Positions 41,457 to 50,386 of a stretch of 64,000 nt of DNA are shown piece by piece. A program made the position numbers and the translations under genes. The number at the start of each line of letters is the position of its first letter. Within the stretch, counting starts at the first letter, position 1. The stretch lies in the NCBI GenBank assembly GCA_036941025.1, contig JAYMNP010000001.1, forward strand, positions 2,564,501 through 2,628,500. The letters run 5' to 3'. This DNA is from Lachnospiraceae bacterium JLR.KK002 (GTDB lineage: Bacteria > Bacillota > Clostridia > Lachnospirales > Lachnospiraceae). The notes below the pieces were generated by a model. That model saw only the letters and a program-made list of their open reading frames with translations, made no database searches and had not been told where the DNA came from.

Positions 41457-42473
41457 CTAATTAAATCCCACAACCTTCTGGGAAATTTTGTAAGCAGCAA
41501 CGGAAATCTTTCTTCCGCCTCTGCCCGGCAGGTTCATGGCCTGCCCCATAATACCGTTCCGCAAATGCCAGAACAGGCGGATATCATAATTTTTCAGGTA
41601 TTTCCAGAGCTCACGCTTTTTCTCCAGATTTTCTTCCGTGCCGGAACGGATTAACATAATGGTGGATACTACGGTAATAATTTCCAGATAGTTAAACATA
41701 TATTTCCGCTGCCTGCGGTTTGGCAGCTTCCACAAATCCACTGCTTCCACCATGATTTTATTTACCTTAATCTGCTGGTCAATGCGCCGTATCATTACTT
41801 TCTCATTAACAGACTGATCCTCTCTGCCAATGTAATAGCGGTAAAAATCCACATTCAGATAATACATGTTCTTCACATGGGGCAGAGGCACATACACAAA
41901 AATATTGTCCACATAAAAGGTATGTTTCGGCAGCTCCAGTCCGCATTCCCGCAGGAGCTGAGTGCGGTAAATTACGGAATGCATGAGAATGTACTGGCCT
42001 TTGCGGAAATGTTTTGCCTCATTCCAGCCAAAAATCCGGTTCTCCGGCAAAGTTCCGGTGTATTTCATCACCTTTTTATGCTTTGCCCCTTCTTTTTCAT
42101 ATACAAAATTGCTAATCAGCATATCGAGCACTGTCTTTCCGCCGGACAGTTCCCGCAGAACATCCAGAATCTTCCGATAGGCTTCTTCATCCACCCAGTC
42201 GTCACTGTCCACTACCTTAAAATACAGGCCGGACGCATTGCGGATTCCTGCATTTACCGCCTCTCCGTGTCCGCCGTTTTCCTGATGGACAGCTTTCACA
42301 ATAGTAGGGTACTGGCTGGCATACCGGTCTGCAATCTCTCCGGTTCTGTCTTTGGAACCGTCGTCCACGATGATAATTTCCACATCCTCGCCGCCAGGCA
42401 GCAGGGATTCTATACAATGCTCCATATAATCCTGGGAATTATAGCTGGGAATTGCGATTGATAATAACTTCAT
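41457..42473 (-). CDS. Family 2 glycosyltransferase
   Basis: A 338-residue paralogue of the gene at 34273-35295: IAIPSYNSQDYMEHCIESLL, EIIIVDDGSKDRTGEIAD and FKVVDSDDWVDEEAY for nucleotide-sugar and metal binding, and LPKHTFYVDNIF in the second half. AAAGGAGAAAACAG precedes the ATG. It stands alone, ended by the terminator at 41342-41398. The sugar and acceptor are not shown by the sequence. Confidence 0.92.
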   Translation of the reverse strand: MKLLSIAIPSYNSQDYMEHCIESLLPGGEDVEIIIVDDGSKDRTGEIADRYASQYPTIVKAVHQENGGHGEAVNAGIRNASGLYFKVVDSDDWVDEEAYRKILDVLRELSGGKTVLDMLISNFVYEKEGAKHKKVMKYTGTLPENRIFGWNEAKHFRKGQYILMHSVIYRTQLLRECGLELPKHTFYVDNIFVYVPLPHVKNMYYLNVDFYRYYIGREDQSVNEKVMIRRIDQQIKVNKIMVEAVDLWKLPNRRQRKYMFNYLEIITVVSTIMLIRSGTEENLEKKRELWKYLKNYDIRLFWHLRNGIMGQAMNLPGRGGRKISVAAYKISQKVVGFN

Positions 42474-42593
42474 CTGTTTTCTCCTTTGATTCTGTACTGT
42501 AACATATATCTACTTATTATACACAATTTGTCCGGAGAAGCCAGTTTTTTTTCCTTAAAAATTTCTTATTTTTCCCTGGCGGCCCTGTATTGT

Positions 42594-42830
42594 TTAATCA
42601 TCGGTCTTCGTTATACCTTTCCCCTGGGCAATATCAGCATATCCCCTGTCCAGCACAGCCAGATATTCTGCATTTATCTTAACTTTTATCATTTCGTTAT
42701 ATTCTTTTTCAGATATGATTACAACATTTTCATTTTTGGGCCTTGATACAACAAGGGTTTCCCCTCCTGTTACTTTATTACACCATTCCTTAAAATTTTC
42801 ACGCACATCCATGCTCTTTACAGCCAGCAT
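42594..42830 (-). CDS. Phd/YefM-type antitoxin without a toxin gene
   Basis: A 78-residue antitoxin-like protein. MLAVKSMDVRENFKEWCNKV...GGETLVVSRPKNENVVIISEKEYNEM is the DNA-binding Phd fold, and the tail IAQGKGITKTDD would normally wrap a toxin. AGGTGACAGT lies before the ATG. The following 120 bases have no RelE, Doc or YoeB gene; a glycosyltransferase comes next. It is an orphan, perhaps a regulator or the rest of a lost pair. Confidence 0.85.
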   Translation of the reverse strand: MLAVKSMDVRENFKEWCNKVTGGETLVVSRPKNENVVIISEKEYNEMIKVKINAEYLAVLDRGYADIAQGKGITKTDD

Positions 42831-42849
42831 ACTGTCACCTCACAAATTC

Positions 42850-42865
42850 GTACGATTTTTCGTAC
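42850..42865. promoter_or_regulatory. Inverted repeat, likely operator of the Phd gene
   Basis: GTACGA-TTTT-TCGTAC lies 20 bases upstream of the antitoxin ATG. On the minus strand a TTGACA stands upstream at about 42890-42895. The position fits autorepression by the Phd protein. Confidence 0.5.
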
Positions 42866-42894
42866 TTTTATTGTGTATTATTGTGATACGTCTG

Positions 42895-43296
42895 TCAACT
42901 TATTTCAGTTTCCCTCCTGAAAATCACCAGCTTGCCGGCCCCGTAATTCAGAACCACCACAAGTACATTTACCAGCACTTTCATCACCATGTCATTCCGG
43001 TTCAGCAGTTCCACGCTGACATACATGATAATGACCTCCAGAATTCCCGTCAGCAGCCTTAAGGAGAAGAATGAAAGCATCTCCTGCCAGAATGCCCGGC
43101 CCCGGCTTCCGCTCTCAAATACCCATATCTTATTTGTCACAAAGGCAAACAACACGGACAGCAGCCAGGCGGCTCCGGTGTTGAAAGCAGTATGGATGTT
43201 CAGGAGGCGGGCACAGACATAGTAGACAATCATATTTACCGCTGTTGTGGCCCCGCCGAACATCAGATACAATATCATTTCCTTATATTTTTTCAT
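42895..43296 (-). CDS. gtrA: GtrA-family membrane protein
   Basis: A 133-residue protein with four spans: LYLMFGGATTAVNMIVYYVC, a WLLSVLFAFVTNKIWVF hairpin with the family's NK-x-WVF motif, and two C-terminal helices. GtrA proteins are thought to flip undecaprenyl-phosphate-linked sugars with a GtrB enzyme. The ATG overlaps the last codon and stop of the broken DUF5722 gene (ATATGA). It appears to be the only intact gene of the degraded glycan block. Confidence 0.87.
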   Translation of the reverse strand: MKKYKEMILYLMFGGATTAVNMIVYYVCARLLNIHTAFNTGAAWLLSVLFAFVTNKIWVFESGSRGRAFWQEMLSFFSLRLLTGILEVIIMYVSVELLNRNDMVMKVLVNVLVVVLNYGAGKLVIFRRETEIS

Positions 43297-44524
43297 ATTT
43301 TCCGATACATGGTGCGAAGTCTTTTTTCTTTGTACCCCGGCACCAGTTTTTTCCAGGAGGAGCTTCCAATCACACTGAGATACCGGTTGGTATACCGGGT
43401 GGATTTGGACGTATCCATATATTTGAACATCCCAAAGATTTGTAATTCCATAGCCATTCCAGACCCTTGTATAAGTCAGTGGGAAAGAATAGGCATGGTA
43501 TGCAAGATTCCACTTCAGCCCTTTCTGTATGGCATTCAGATGTTCTGCAAAGGAAGTAACCACCTGTTTCGCACTGAAACGCCTCGACGACGAAGTATTC
43601 CAGTAATTGTCCGTACAGATAAAAATATGGGCATTGGCATACTGGCTCCGGGCTGCATAATACAATGCCCGAAATGCATAAGCGTAAGTCTCGAAATAAG
43701 TGTCTGTGGACATACTTCCCGCCTGTCCGAACACCATGCCCAGATAGCAGAACATGGCCTCCATCTTTTCTCTGGCTCCTGTAGAATAAATGTTCCAGCT
43801 ATAGTACAGTTTGCCAGGAACTCTTGCGCCTTTATTAATCAAATCCGTATGGCCTTCCGTCCAGTCCAGCAGCATCTGTACTGTTGGTAAACTGACAGAC
43901 CGCCAGCGGCCGGGGTTCATCATAGGCAAAAGTCTGGGGATTCATGGTTCCCGTTCCGCCGTTGGCGTCAAACTGTATGTTCCAGGTAATGGGTGCCCAG
44001 GCAGCTTTTATCGTCAGATTACTCTGTACCGGCTGAGTAACGTCAAAGACTTCACCTGTTTCTGTCCTCCATCCCTGAAATACATAGCCTGTTTTTACAG
44101 GTTCCGTCACCTGTGCCATATCCGGTGCATTTCCCTCCTGCACGGACTGGATTATCTGAACAGCTCCGTCGCCGCTCTGGCCGCCGTTAAAGTCAAAGAT
44201 CACCGTATATACCGCCTTTGTTTCTTCCACTGTGGGTTCCGGCTTCTGTACTGGCGGCGTGGTTTCTTCTCCGGAACCCGGCGGCGTAATTTCCTCTCCT
44301 GATGGAGGCACTGTACTTTCTCCCGGATTCTCCGCCGGCTGGCCGCCTTCTTCCCCCGGATTTGGCGTTTCGCTGTTTTTGTCCTGCGTATCCGGAATCT
44401 CTGTACTGGCTTCCGGTACAGATGACGTTGTATATTCCATGGCATACAATGTCTCTGCTCCCGTATTCCAGATCATCACTGCTGCAAGAAGCAGCGCCAT
44501 CATTCGTTTTCCCATCATTATCAC
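43293..44524 (-). pseudogene. Secreted InlB-repeat / DUF5722-type protein, broken
   Basis: The N-terminal frame (44524-43835) has a signal peptide, a long Pro/Glu/Thr-rich linker and two InlB B-type repeats (TVIFDFNGGQSGDGAVQ and WNIQFDANGGTGTM). The frame then shifts. From about 43890 a second frame encodes KLYYSWNIYSTGAREKMEAM, HIFICTDNYWN and NLAYHAYSFPLTYTRVWNGY, as in DUF5722. At about 43440 a third frame carries its ending MFKYMDTSKSTRYTNRYLSV, with the interior missing. So there are at least two lesions. Family naming for the catalytic part is from memory of conserved stretches. Confidence 0.7.
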
Positions 44525-45848
44525 CTGCTTTTTTCTGTCTGTTTCTGATTTTTTTCTTTTGCTTCCGAAAGTTTCACCACCACAAACCCGTCCTGAACGG
44601 AAATATATCCCGATTCAGGATAACAGTTCATTTTTTCTGCCGCTTTCACAGCCTCCTCCTTTTTATTCAGCGTACCTCTTACCTCCAGCCCCATGGTTTT
44701 CATAAATCCAATGATACGTCCGGTAGCACCGATGGGATTTTCCTCTGTATAATCCCATCCCAGAAAAGAAGCTTCACCTTTCTGTCCTCATCCATTTTCC
44801 AGATTCCACAGGCAAACATACAGGCAAAGGCCGATATTAACTGCAGTGCAAACTGAGAACGAGGTACAGGAATATTTCCTATATAAATGGTCAGCAAAAC
44901 AGGGGTTATCAGTAATCCTGCCATGGCCAGAAATAATATGCCTTTCATGCCTTTTTTCATCTCTTTTTTCTGACAGAACATGATAAAAACTGCTGCAACA
45001 CACAGACATGCCAGGGGATAGGCAGAACGAAACCACGTTCCTCTGAAGAAAAGTATATGATGTACATGAGCGCATATCCTGTAGATAATTTCGGAGATTC
45101 CCACCTTCCCCCAGGCAACCTGTTCCCGAAGATAGACTCCCTGCCCGAAAAACAGGCGGGTAATGGCCATATTTACAAGATAAATGACCAGAAATCCTCC
45201 TGTTAATTTCAGAATCATCCTGCTATAATCCTGCCACTGCTTTTGCTGATAATGCTCTGCAAAATCCAGTATAAGAAACATAACGCAGAGACCAATATAA
45301 AACATCACATTGCCCTGATAAGAGCAGAATCCCCAGACTCCAAACACCAGATACGCCAACAGATAAATGTTCTTCTTCTGATAAAAAACGAACTGATTAA
45401 AACAAAATACAGAAATAAGGGTATAAACCAGTCCCAGTACCACTTCCATCCTCTGAAGAGCAAAATAAAACTGCATCATCCACACCGGGCAGGTACTGAA
45501 CAATGCCAAAAACAGCCCATATGGATATCTGTCATTTTTCCCGGCTGCCAGCCAGCAGTAAAAAGCAGTAAAAATGCCCAGTGCCATAAAGGCTGCCAGA
45601 AAAATAATTCCGGCAAAATACGGATTATATACTCTGAGGTTTAATAAGGTTTTAGTCAGAACCAGGCCATGTCTTCCAATCCATGTCCACGATTTCAGCA
45701 TTTCAGGACCATTGCTTATCATAATCTCCGTATCAATTCCCATATTCATGGAAAATATCATATGTACATAACATACAAATACCACTATGACATTCAGTAT
45801 GATCGCCTTTTTATGTACATTTATAAATGTTTTCATATTCTGTAACAT
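44521..45848 (-). pseudogene. GtrII-type glucosyltransferase, frameshifted
   Basis: The main frame (45848 to 44700) encodes about 365 residues with many membrane helices, starting MLQNMKTFINVHKKAIILNV, as in Glucos_trans_II proteins. It loses frame near 44775. The next frame continues WDYTEENPIGATGRIIGFMK then TMGLEVRGTLNKKEEAV to a stop at 44521. That ending is the normal C-terminus, so the 60-residue reading frame from 44703 is not a gene of its own. The total is shorter than family members, so an internal deletion is likely. Confidence 0.75.
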
Positions 45849-45873
45849 AGTTCAATAACTCCTTATATCATTT

Positions 45874-46122
45874 TTATCCTACTTTTTTAATCTGTTCATC
45901 ACTGCACTCGCTGGCAATGTAATGGGGCCTCTTTTTTGCCTCCGCATAGGTCTTGCCAATATACTGACCAATCACCCCCAGACAGAACATCTGGATTCCG
46001 CCGATGAAAATAATGACGCACATGTTGGAGGCCCATCCCTGTACATCATCGCCAAACACCAGCTTTTTCACAATAATAAACACAATGGCCAGAAAAGAAA
46101 GCCCGGTGCACAGCACTCCCAT
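45874..46122 (-). pseudogene. C-terminal fragment of a GtrB-type glycosyltransferase
   Basis: Only the last ~80 residues remain: two membrane helices (LSFLAIVFIIVKKLVFG and MCVIIFIGGIQMFCLGVIGQYIGKTYAEAKKRP), the well-known ending of GtrB/DPM1-like enzymes. The catalytic GT-A domain is absent. It is joined directly to the DUF2142 fragment upstream through a shared stretch in different frames at 46046-46122. Confidence 0.85.
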
Positions 46123-46714
46123 CCAGGAGGCTCACAGCCCCGAAAAAGACTGGCAACACCGGGATAAAATATCGTCCCTGAACGCCCTGAACCACCAGCG
46201 CACCTACTTCATTCGCCTGTCCGTCGCCTATGTATATCCCCATCACCACCCCGATACATATTGCAGCAAACGCTGCAAAACAGATGATTTTGTCTCTCGC
46301 TCTTATGGAACTGCAAATAACATTACAGTCTGCCGCTCCAATATAAATGGCAGCCATGGGTACCAGATAAATCAAAGGTCCCAGAGAGTAATTTACTGCT
46401 CCCAATGTATTTAACCACAGCATATAGTCATTAAATTTATCCATAAAAGTAGTAAGCAGCACTTTTATAATAAGTCCAGGATGAGCCGTCAGATATCCAA
46501 TCTGGGTTACCCCTCCTTCCACTGCCGGCCCTCCGCTTATGGCAGAAATCATGTTGAACACACCCGCAACGCCAAACACCAGCAAAGGAAGCAGCCCTGC
46601 CATAAAACTTTTCCAGTATTCTTTCCTGGTTCCAAATTTTTTCGCGGGAATCAGAAATACCAGCAGTCCCAGGCACACATACACATATTTTATGTAAACC
46701 TCCGGAGTTCTCAT
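46046..46714 (-). pseudogene. DUF2142-type membrane protein fragment
   Basis: The frame from MRTPEVYIKYVYVCL encodes five or six helices and the late-domain stretch VVQGVQGRYFIPVLPVFFGA. It then crosses into the GtrB remnant out of frame (LLDGSAVHRAFF). The N-terminal half of a DUF2142 protein is missing, as is the true C-terminus. The upstream boundary may reach 46783. Confidence 0.65.
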
Positions 46715-46865
46715 CTTTTCTTTTTTCCATGTACATCCTCCTCTTTTCCTTTTGCATAGATACGCCTTTACGTTATAAAACATTATTTTGCAACGATATT
46801 TTGAATATTATTAACGATATAAGCAATAATGAGAATCCGTTATGTCTACACTATGAGGTGAATTT

Positions 46866-47170
46866 ATGATAGATGTTTTAGAGCGGATTGTATTTTACAG
46901 AAAGCAAAAAGGCTGGTCCGAATACCAGCTTGCGGAAGAATCCGGCCTGACCCAGTCCACAATTTCATCCTGGTACCGGAAAAATATGATTCCCTCTGTG
47001 CCTTCCCTGGAAAAGGTATGCAATGCTTTCGGCATCACCCTCTCCCAGTTTTTTCCACGGAGGATGATAATTTTTCTCTGACTTCCCTGCAGAAAGAACT
47101 TCTGCGGGAAGCCGGACATTTAACGGAACAGCAGCAGTCGGCTCTGATTGCCTTTTTCCGTACGCTGTAA
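46866..47170 (+). pseudogene. XRE-family regulator with a one-base frameshift
   Basis: MIDVLERIVFYRKQKGWSEYQLAEESGLTQSTISSWYR... is a Cro/C1 helix-turn-helix. After TLSQFF the frame runs into RRMIIFL and a stop at 47081. The alternative frame, reached by adding one T in the T6 run at 47049-47054, continues STEDDNFSLTSLQKELLREA and ends ALIAFFRTL with TAA at 47168-47170. That ending is typical of the family. The shift may be a mutation, a sequencing error or slippage on T6. Confidence 0.8.
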
Positions 47171-47222
47171 TCATACGTCCCTGTCTGTAAAAATCTGCTG
47201 CCGGACAGCTTTTCACCAGTCA

Positions 47223-47471
47223 TTACTGCCGGATGCATTCTGCAAACAGCTGAAAGGCGCAGAGAAATCCCCGCTCAAATCCGCTTTCTTCCACCACTGA
47301 TGCGGCCTGGAAAGCCTTATCCCGGTACCGCTCATATTCCTGACGCTTCAAAGTGACTTCTTCCTCTTTCAGCAGATTCAGGATTTCTTCTTTCACAGAC
47401 TGACTGATTCTGTCCGCCGCAGTGAGTTCCTGCACTGTAGCTGCATACAGACTTCTTATCATTTTGTTCAT
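47223..47471 (-). CDS. Small helical protein, possibly DUF6809
   Basis: An 82-residue protein (MNKMIRSLYAATVQELTAAD... to ...FLCAFQLFAECIRQ), wholly helical and soluble. Small proteins of this kind are common in Lachnospiraceae; I recall them under DUF6809 but cannot confirm. It converges with the XRE regulator. Nothing indicates a function. Confidence 0.6.
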   Translation of the reverse strand: MNKMIRSLYAATVQELTAADRISQSVKEEILNLLKEEEVTLKRQEYERYRDKAFQAASVVEESGFERGFLCAFQLFAECIRQ

Positions 47472-47820
47472 AATTCTCTCCCCGGAATCCTTCCGATTCC
47501 GGTTTCCTCCTTCTGTAAATATGGTTTTTTCTTTTACCTGTTTATCCTACCGGGCAGCCGAACATTTTTCCACTGCCGGATTTACCAGGTAAAAGTATCT
47601 GCATCCATTCAAATCAGTCTCTTAAATTGTTCATATATTCTTTACATATTTCTCATATTATGAACACAGCAAAGTCACATTTTACGGATATACTGTCATC
47701 ATGAAAGAAAACAGTATTTACAGTTAATACCGAATATCTTTTTCATAAGCCTTGCCGGTAAGGCAGGGTCCTCCCGTTTACACAGTGTATCCTCACTTTT
47801 TTATATAAATCTTTTTCATA
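47472..47820. other. Intergenic region without a recognised gene
   Basis: About 350 bases, AT-rich. The outer arms GTTCATA/TATGAAC near 47635-47672 are inverted. No coding frame or known RNA was seen. Confidence 0.5.
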
Positions 47821-47855
47821 TGAAAGCCGGTGCGAAACGCACCGGCTCCTCTTTT
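47821..47855. terminator. Hairpin at the end of the AAA-ATPase remnant
   Basis: AGCCGGTGCG-AAA-CGCACCGGCT is a perfect 10-bp stem followed on the + strand by CCTCTTTT. It lies 13 bases beyond the stop of the minus-strand gene. Confidence 0.65.
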
Positions 47856-47867
47856 GCCTGATATTTA

Positions 47868-49011
47868 TCACATCTCTTTCTTACTGTTTTCATGTTCCCG
47901 CAGAAAACGTTTCAGCAAAAATGTAAGAAAATATGGAAATGTATAGAATTTACTGTTAAAACCGATATTTTTGTTTCCCAGTTTGATTCCATAAGAAATA
48001 TCGCCATATTTACTTTTTACAATCAGATTATTTAACGACACCGTAGCGCCATCGTTAGCTTTCACCTCCAGCGGAATCAGACTCTCCCTGTCTCTGACGA
48101 AAAAATCCATTTCCAGCGTCCCTTTCTGATTTTTAAAAAAATAAAGCTGATAGCCCTGCTTTACCAGCATATCTCCTATAAGGTTTTCATACAATGCGCC
48201 TTTGTAAGTATTAAAATTTTTATTGTTTCGGATATCCTCCTGGGCTTCCTCATCCAAAGATGCAATCAGAAGCCCCGTATCCCTGAAATAAATTTTATAA
48301 TTATCAGGATCATAATTACCTTTTAAGGGAAGCTCCGGCTGTTCCATGCAGTAACAGATATTAATCATTCCCGCGTTGTCCAGCCACTCAATAACTCCCG
48401 CATATTCCCGGTTTCTGGCCCCGTGAGCAACTTTGGATATCTGAAATTTTTTATTATCTTTTCCCAGGAAAACCGGTATTTTCCGATACACATTTAATAT
48501 TTTTCCTTTGTCGAGACCTCCGGCATATTTGGTGATATCTTCCTCATAGTCCAGTAAAATCTGCCGCTGCATATTCAGGATTCCGCTGTAATGATTATTT
48601 TTTACGAATCTGTTTACTATGGCAGGCATACCTCCAACCACCATATATTCTTTAAAAATCTCTGCATATACTTTCCATTCCAGTTCTGAAAAAGGAGATA
48701 TCAGAAGCATATGCCGATACATATCTTCTATCTGTTCTTCCCGGTACCCTTTTGCCCACAGAAATTCCTCAAAATCCATAGAATGCATATGATAATCTTC
48801 CTTAAATCCAACACTGTTGGACTCTATTTCATGATAATTTATCCCCATCAGAGAACCGGAGCAGATTACGTCAAATCTTCCGTCCAGTTTAAAGGCTTTC
48901 AGACTCTGTCTTTCCAATCTGTCTGGCTCCTTTTACAATCAGCGGCAAACGTTCCGGATTATTTTTCCACTGCAGCAATACTTTATCTGTCTTTCTTTTC
49001 AGCAATTCCAT
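47868..49011 (-). pseudogene. AAA ATPase with DUF4143 domain, internal deletion
   Basis: The N-terminus (MELLKRKTDKVLLQWKNNPE... from 49011) has Walker A in VKGARQIGKTE, then stops out of frame after four more codons. A second frame resumes at once with LKAFKLDGRFDVICSGSLMG, which lies after Walker B in relatives, and continues through the DUF4143 nuclease-like domain (TLEMDFFVRDRESLIPLEVKA). Roughly 80-100 residues with Walker B are gone, so ATPase activity is lost. Confidence 0.82.
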
Positions 49012-49049
49012 ATTATAATCCTCTCTTATTTGCTTTGTCAGAACCAGAG

Positions 49050-49160
49050 TATCACATTTTTCCCGGTGTTTCAACCTCTGTATATCACATTTTTCCTGCT
49101 GTTTTCCTTCTATATATCACATTTTTCCGCTGTTTTCCCCCTGCTTTTCACATTTTTCCC
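49050..49160. repeat. Four direct repeats upstream of the AAA ATPase
   Basis: TATCACATTTTTCC begins at 49050, 49083 and 49115, and TTTCACATTTTTCC at 49146, giving spacings of 33, 32 and 31 bp, about three helix turns. The last unit overlaps the 3' end of mutY. The even spacing on one DNA face suggests binding sites, perhaps for the ATPase protein or a regulator. Confidence 0.75.
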
Positions 49161-50257
49161 AAATCCCGTTCATTTTCAAAACGCTCGTTTCCCAGCCGGA
49201 TATCCATGTATCTGGTATAAGCGGAAAATGCCGCCGGAACAGGGTACTGTTCTTCCGTTTCCCCTGTCTCTACGAACAGCATACCGCTGGTGTTTTCCGC
49301 CAGCTCATCCACCCGAATCATATATCCGGTCATATGCCATTCCACATGGGAAAAGATATGTTTTGCCGGCTCCAGTTTCCGGATATGGATGGGCTGCAGC
49401 TTCTGCTCTTTCACCCACTGCAGGGCTTCTTCCTCCGTCAGATGGCCCTTTGTGTTTGGGAATTCATACATTCCGGCCAGAAGGCCTCTGGCCGGCCGTT
49501 TATGCAGTACGATTTTTTCTCCGTCCCGGATAATGAAGACTGTTTTATCCTCAATCCGCCTGGGCTTCGGTCGGCTTTTTACCGGAAGGTTCTGCCAGAG
49601 ACTGTCTTTCCTGGCTTCACAGAAGGCACCCCAGGGGCATTTTTCACAGAGAGGCGCACCGTTCGGCAGACAGACGGTAGCTCCCAGTTCCATCAGAGCC
49701 TGATTGAAATCACTGGCGTGATGCTCCGGTATAATACGCTGTAAAGACTGTTCCACCCTGGTCCGTACAAACTGTTTCATAATATCGGAATCGTCTGCCG
49801 ATACTCTGGCAATGACCCGAAGCACATTTCCGTCCACTGCGGGGACGGGAATTTTACAGGCAATGGAAGCAATGGCCCCGGCCGTATAATGGCCGATTCC
49901 TTTTAATTTCAGAAGTTCTTCATAGTCTGCCGGAAGCTCCCCGTCGTATTCCTCCATAAGGGTTCTGGCCGCAATCTGCATATTCCGCACCCGGTTATAA
50001 TACCCCAGCCCTTCCCACAGTTTCAGCAGGCGGTCTTCCTCGCACTCCGCCAGCGCCTGCACATCCGGCAGGGCTTTTATAAAACGCTCAAAATACGGTT
50101 TCACCGCTTCCACTCTCGTCTGCTGCAGCATGATTTCCGATACCCACACACGGTAAGGGGTGGGCGTCTCCCTCCAGGGCAGTATCCGGGCATTTTCCCG
50201 AAACCACTCCAGCAGCGGCTCCACAATCTGTTCCAACGGAAAATTTTCCAGCATCAT
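49148..50257 (-). CDS. mutY: A/G-specific adenine glycosylase MutY
   Basis: A 369-residue repair enzyme removing adenine opposite 8-oxoguanine. RILPWRETPTPYRVWVSEIMLQQTRV carries the catalytic Glu, LKGIGHYTAGAIASIA the helix-hairpin-helix and PAVDGNVLRV the catalytic Asp. A cysteine cluster (CLPNGAPLCEKCPWGAFC) binds the 4Fe-4S centre. A C-terminal NUDIX-like domain (VLHKRPARGLLAGMYEFPNT) reads the oxidised base. AAGGAG precedes the ATG at 50257. Confidence 0.95.
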   Translation of the reverse strand: MMLENFPLEQIVEPLLEWFRENARILPWRETPTPYRVWVSEIMLQQTRVEAVKPYFERFIKALPDVQALAECEEDRLLKLWEGLGYYNRVRNMQIAARTLMEEYDGELPADYEELLKLKGIGHYTAGAIASIACKIPVPAVDGNVLRVIARVSADDSDIMKQFVRTRVEQSLQRIIPEHHASDFNQALMELGATVCLPNGAPLCEKCPWGAFCEARKDSLWQNLPVKSRPKPRRIEDKTVFIIRDGEKIVLHKRPARGLLAGMYEFPNTKGHLTEEEALQWVKEQKLQPIHIRKLEPAKHIFSHVEWHMTGYMIRVDELAENTSGMLFVETGETEEQYPVPAAFSAYTRYMDIRLGNERFENERDLGKM

Positions 50258-50386
50258 TCTCTCAGGCTCCTTCTGTATCTTCGATATATTCAATAAGTAT
50301 TCCAAGTATATCAATATTCCCAGGCCCTGTAAAGAATTAAATCCCCTGTCCCCCTCAATCATAAGAGTGAGCCCGCCGGAGGGATT

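Noticed and set aside
44521-44703. 60-codon frame as an independent small gene
   Set aside because: It is the normal C-terminal end of the GtrII protein in the frame left after a frameshift.
49050-49160. CRISPR-like array at the 32-bp spaced repeats
   Set aside because: The constant part is only 14 bp and the units between are similar to one another, not unique spacers.
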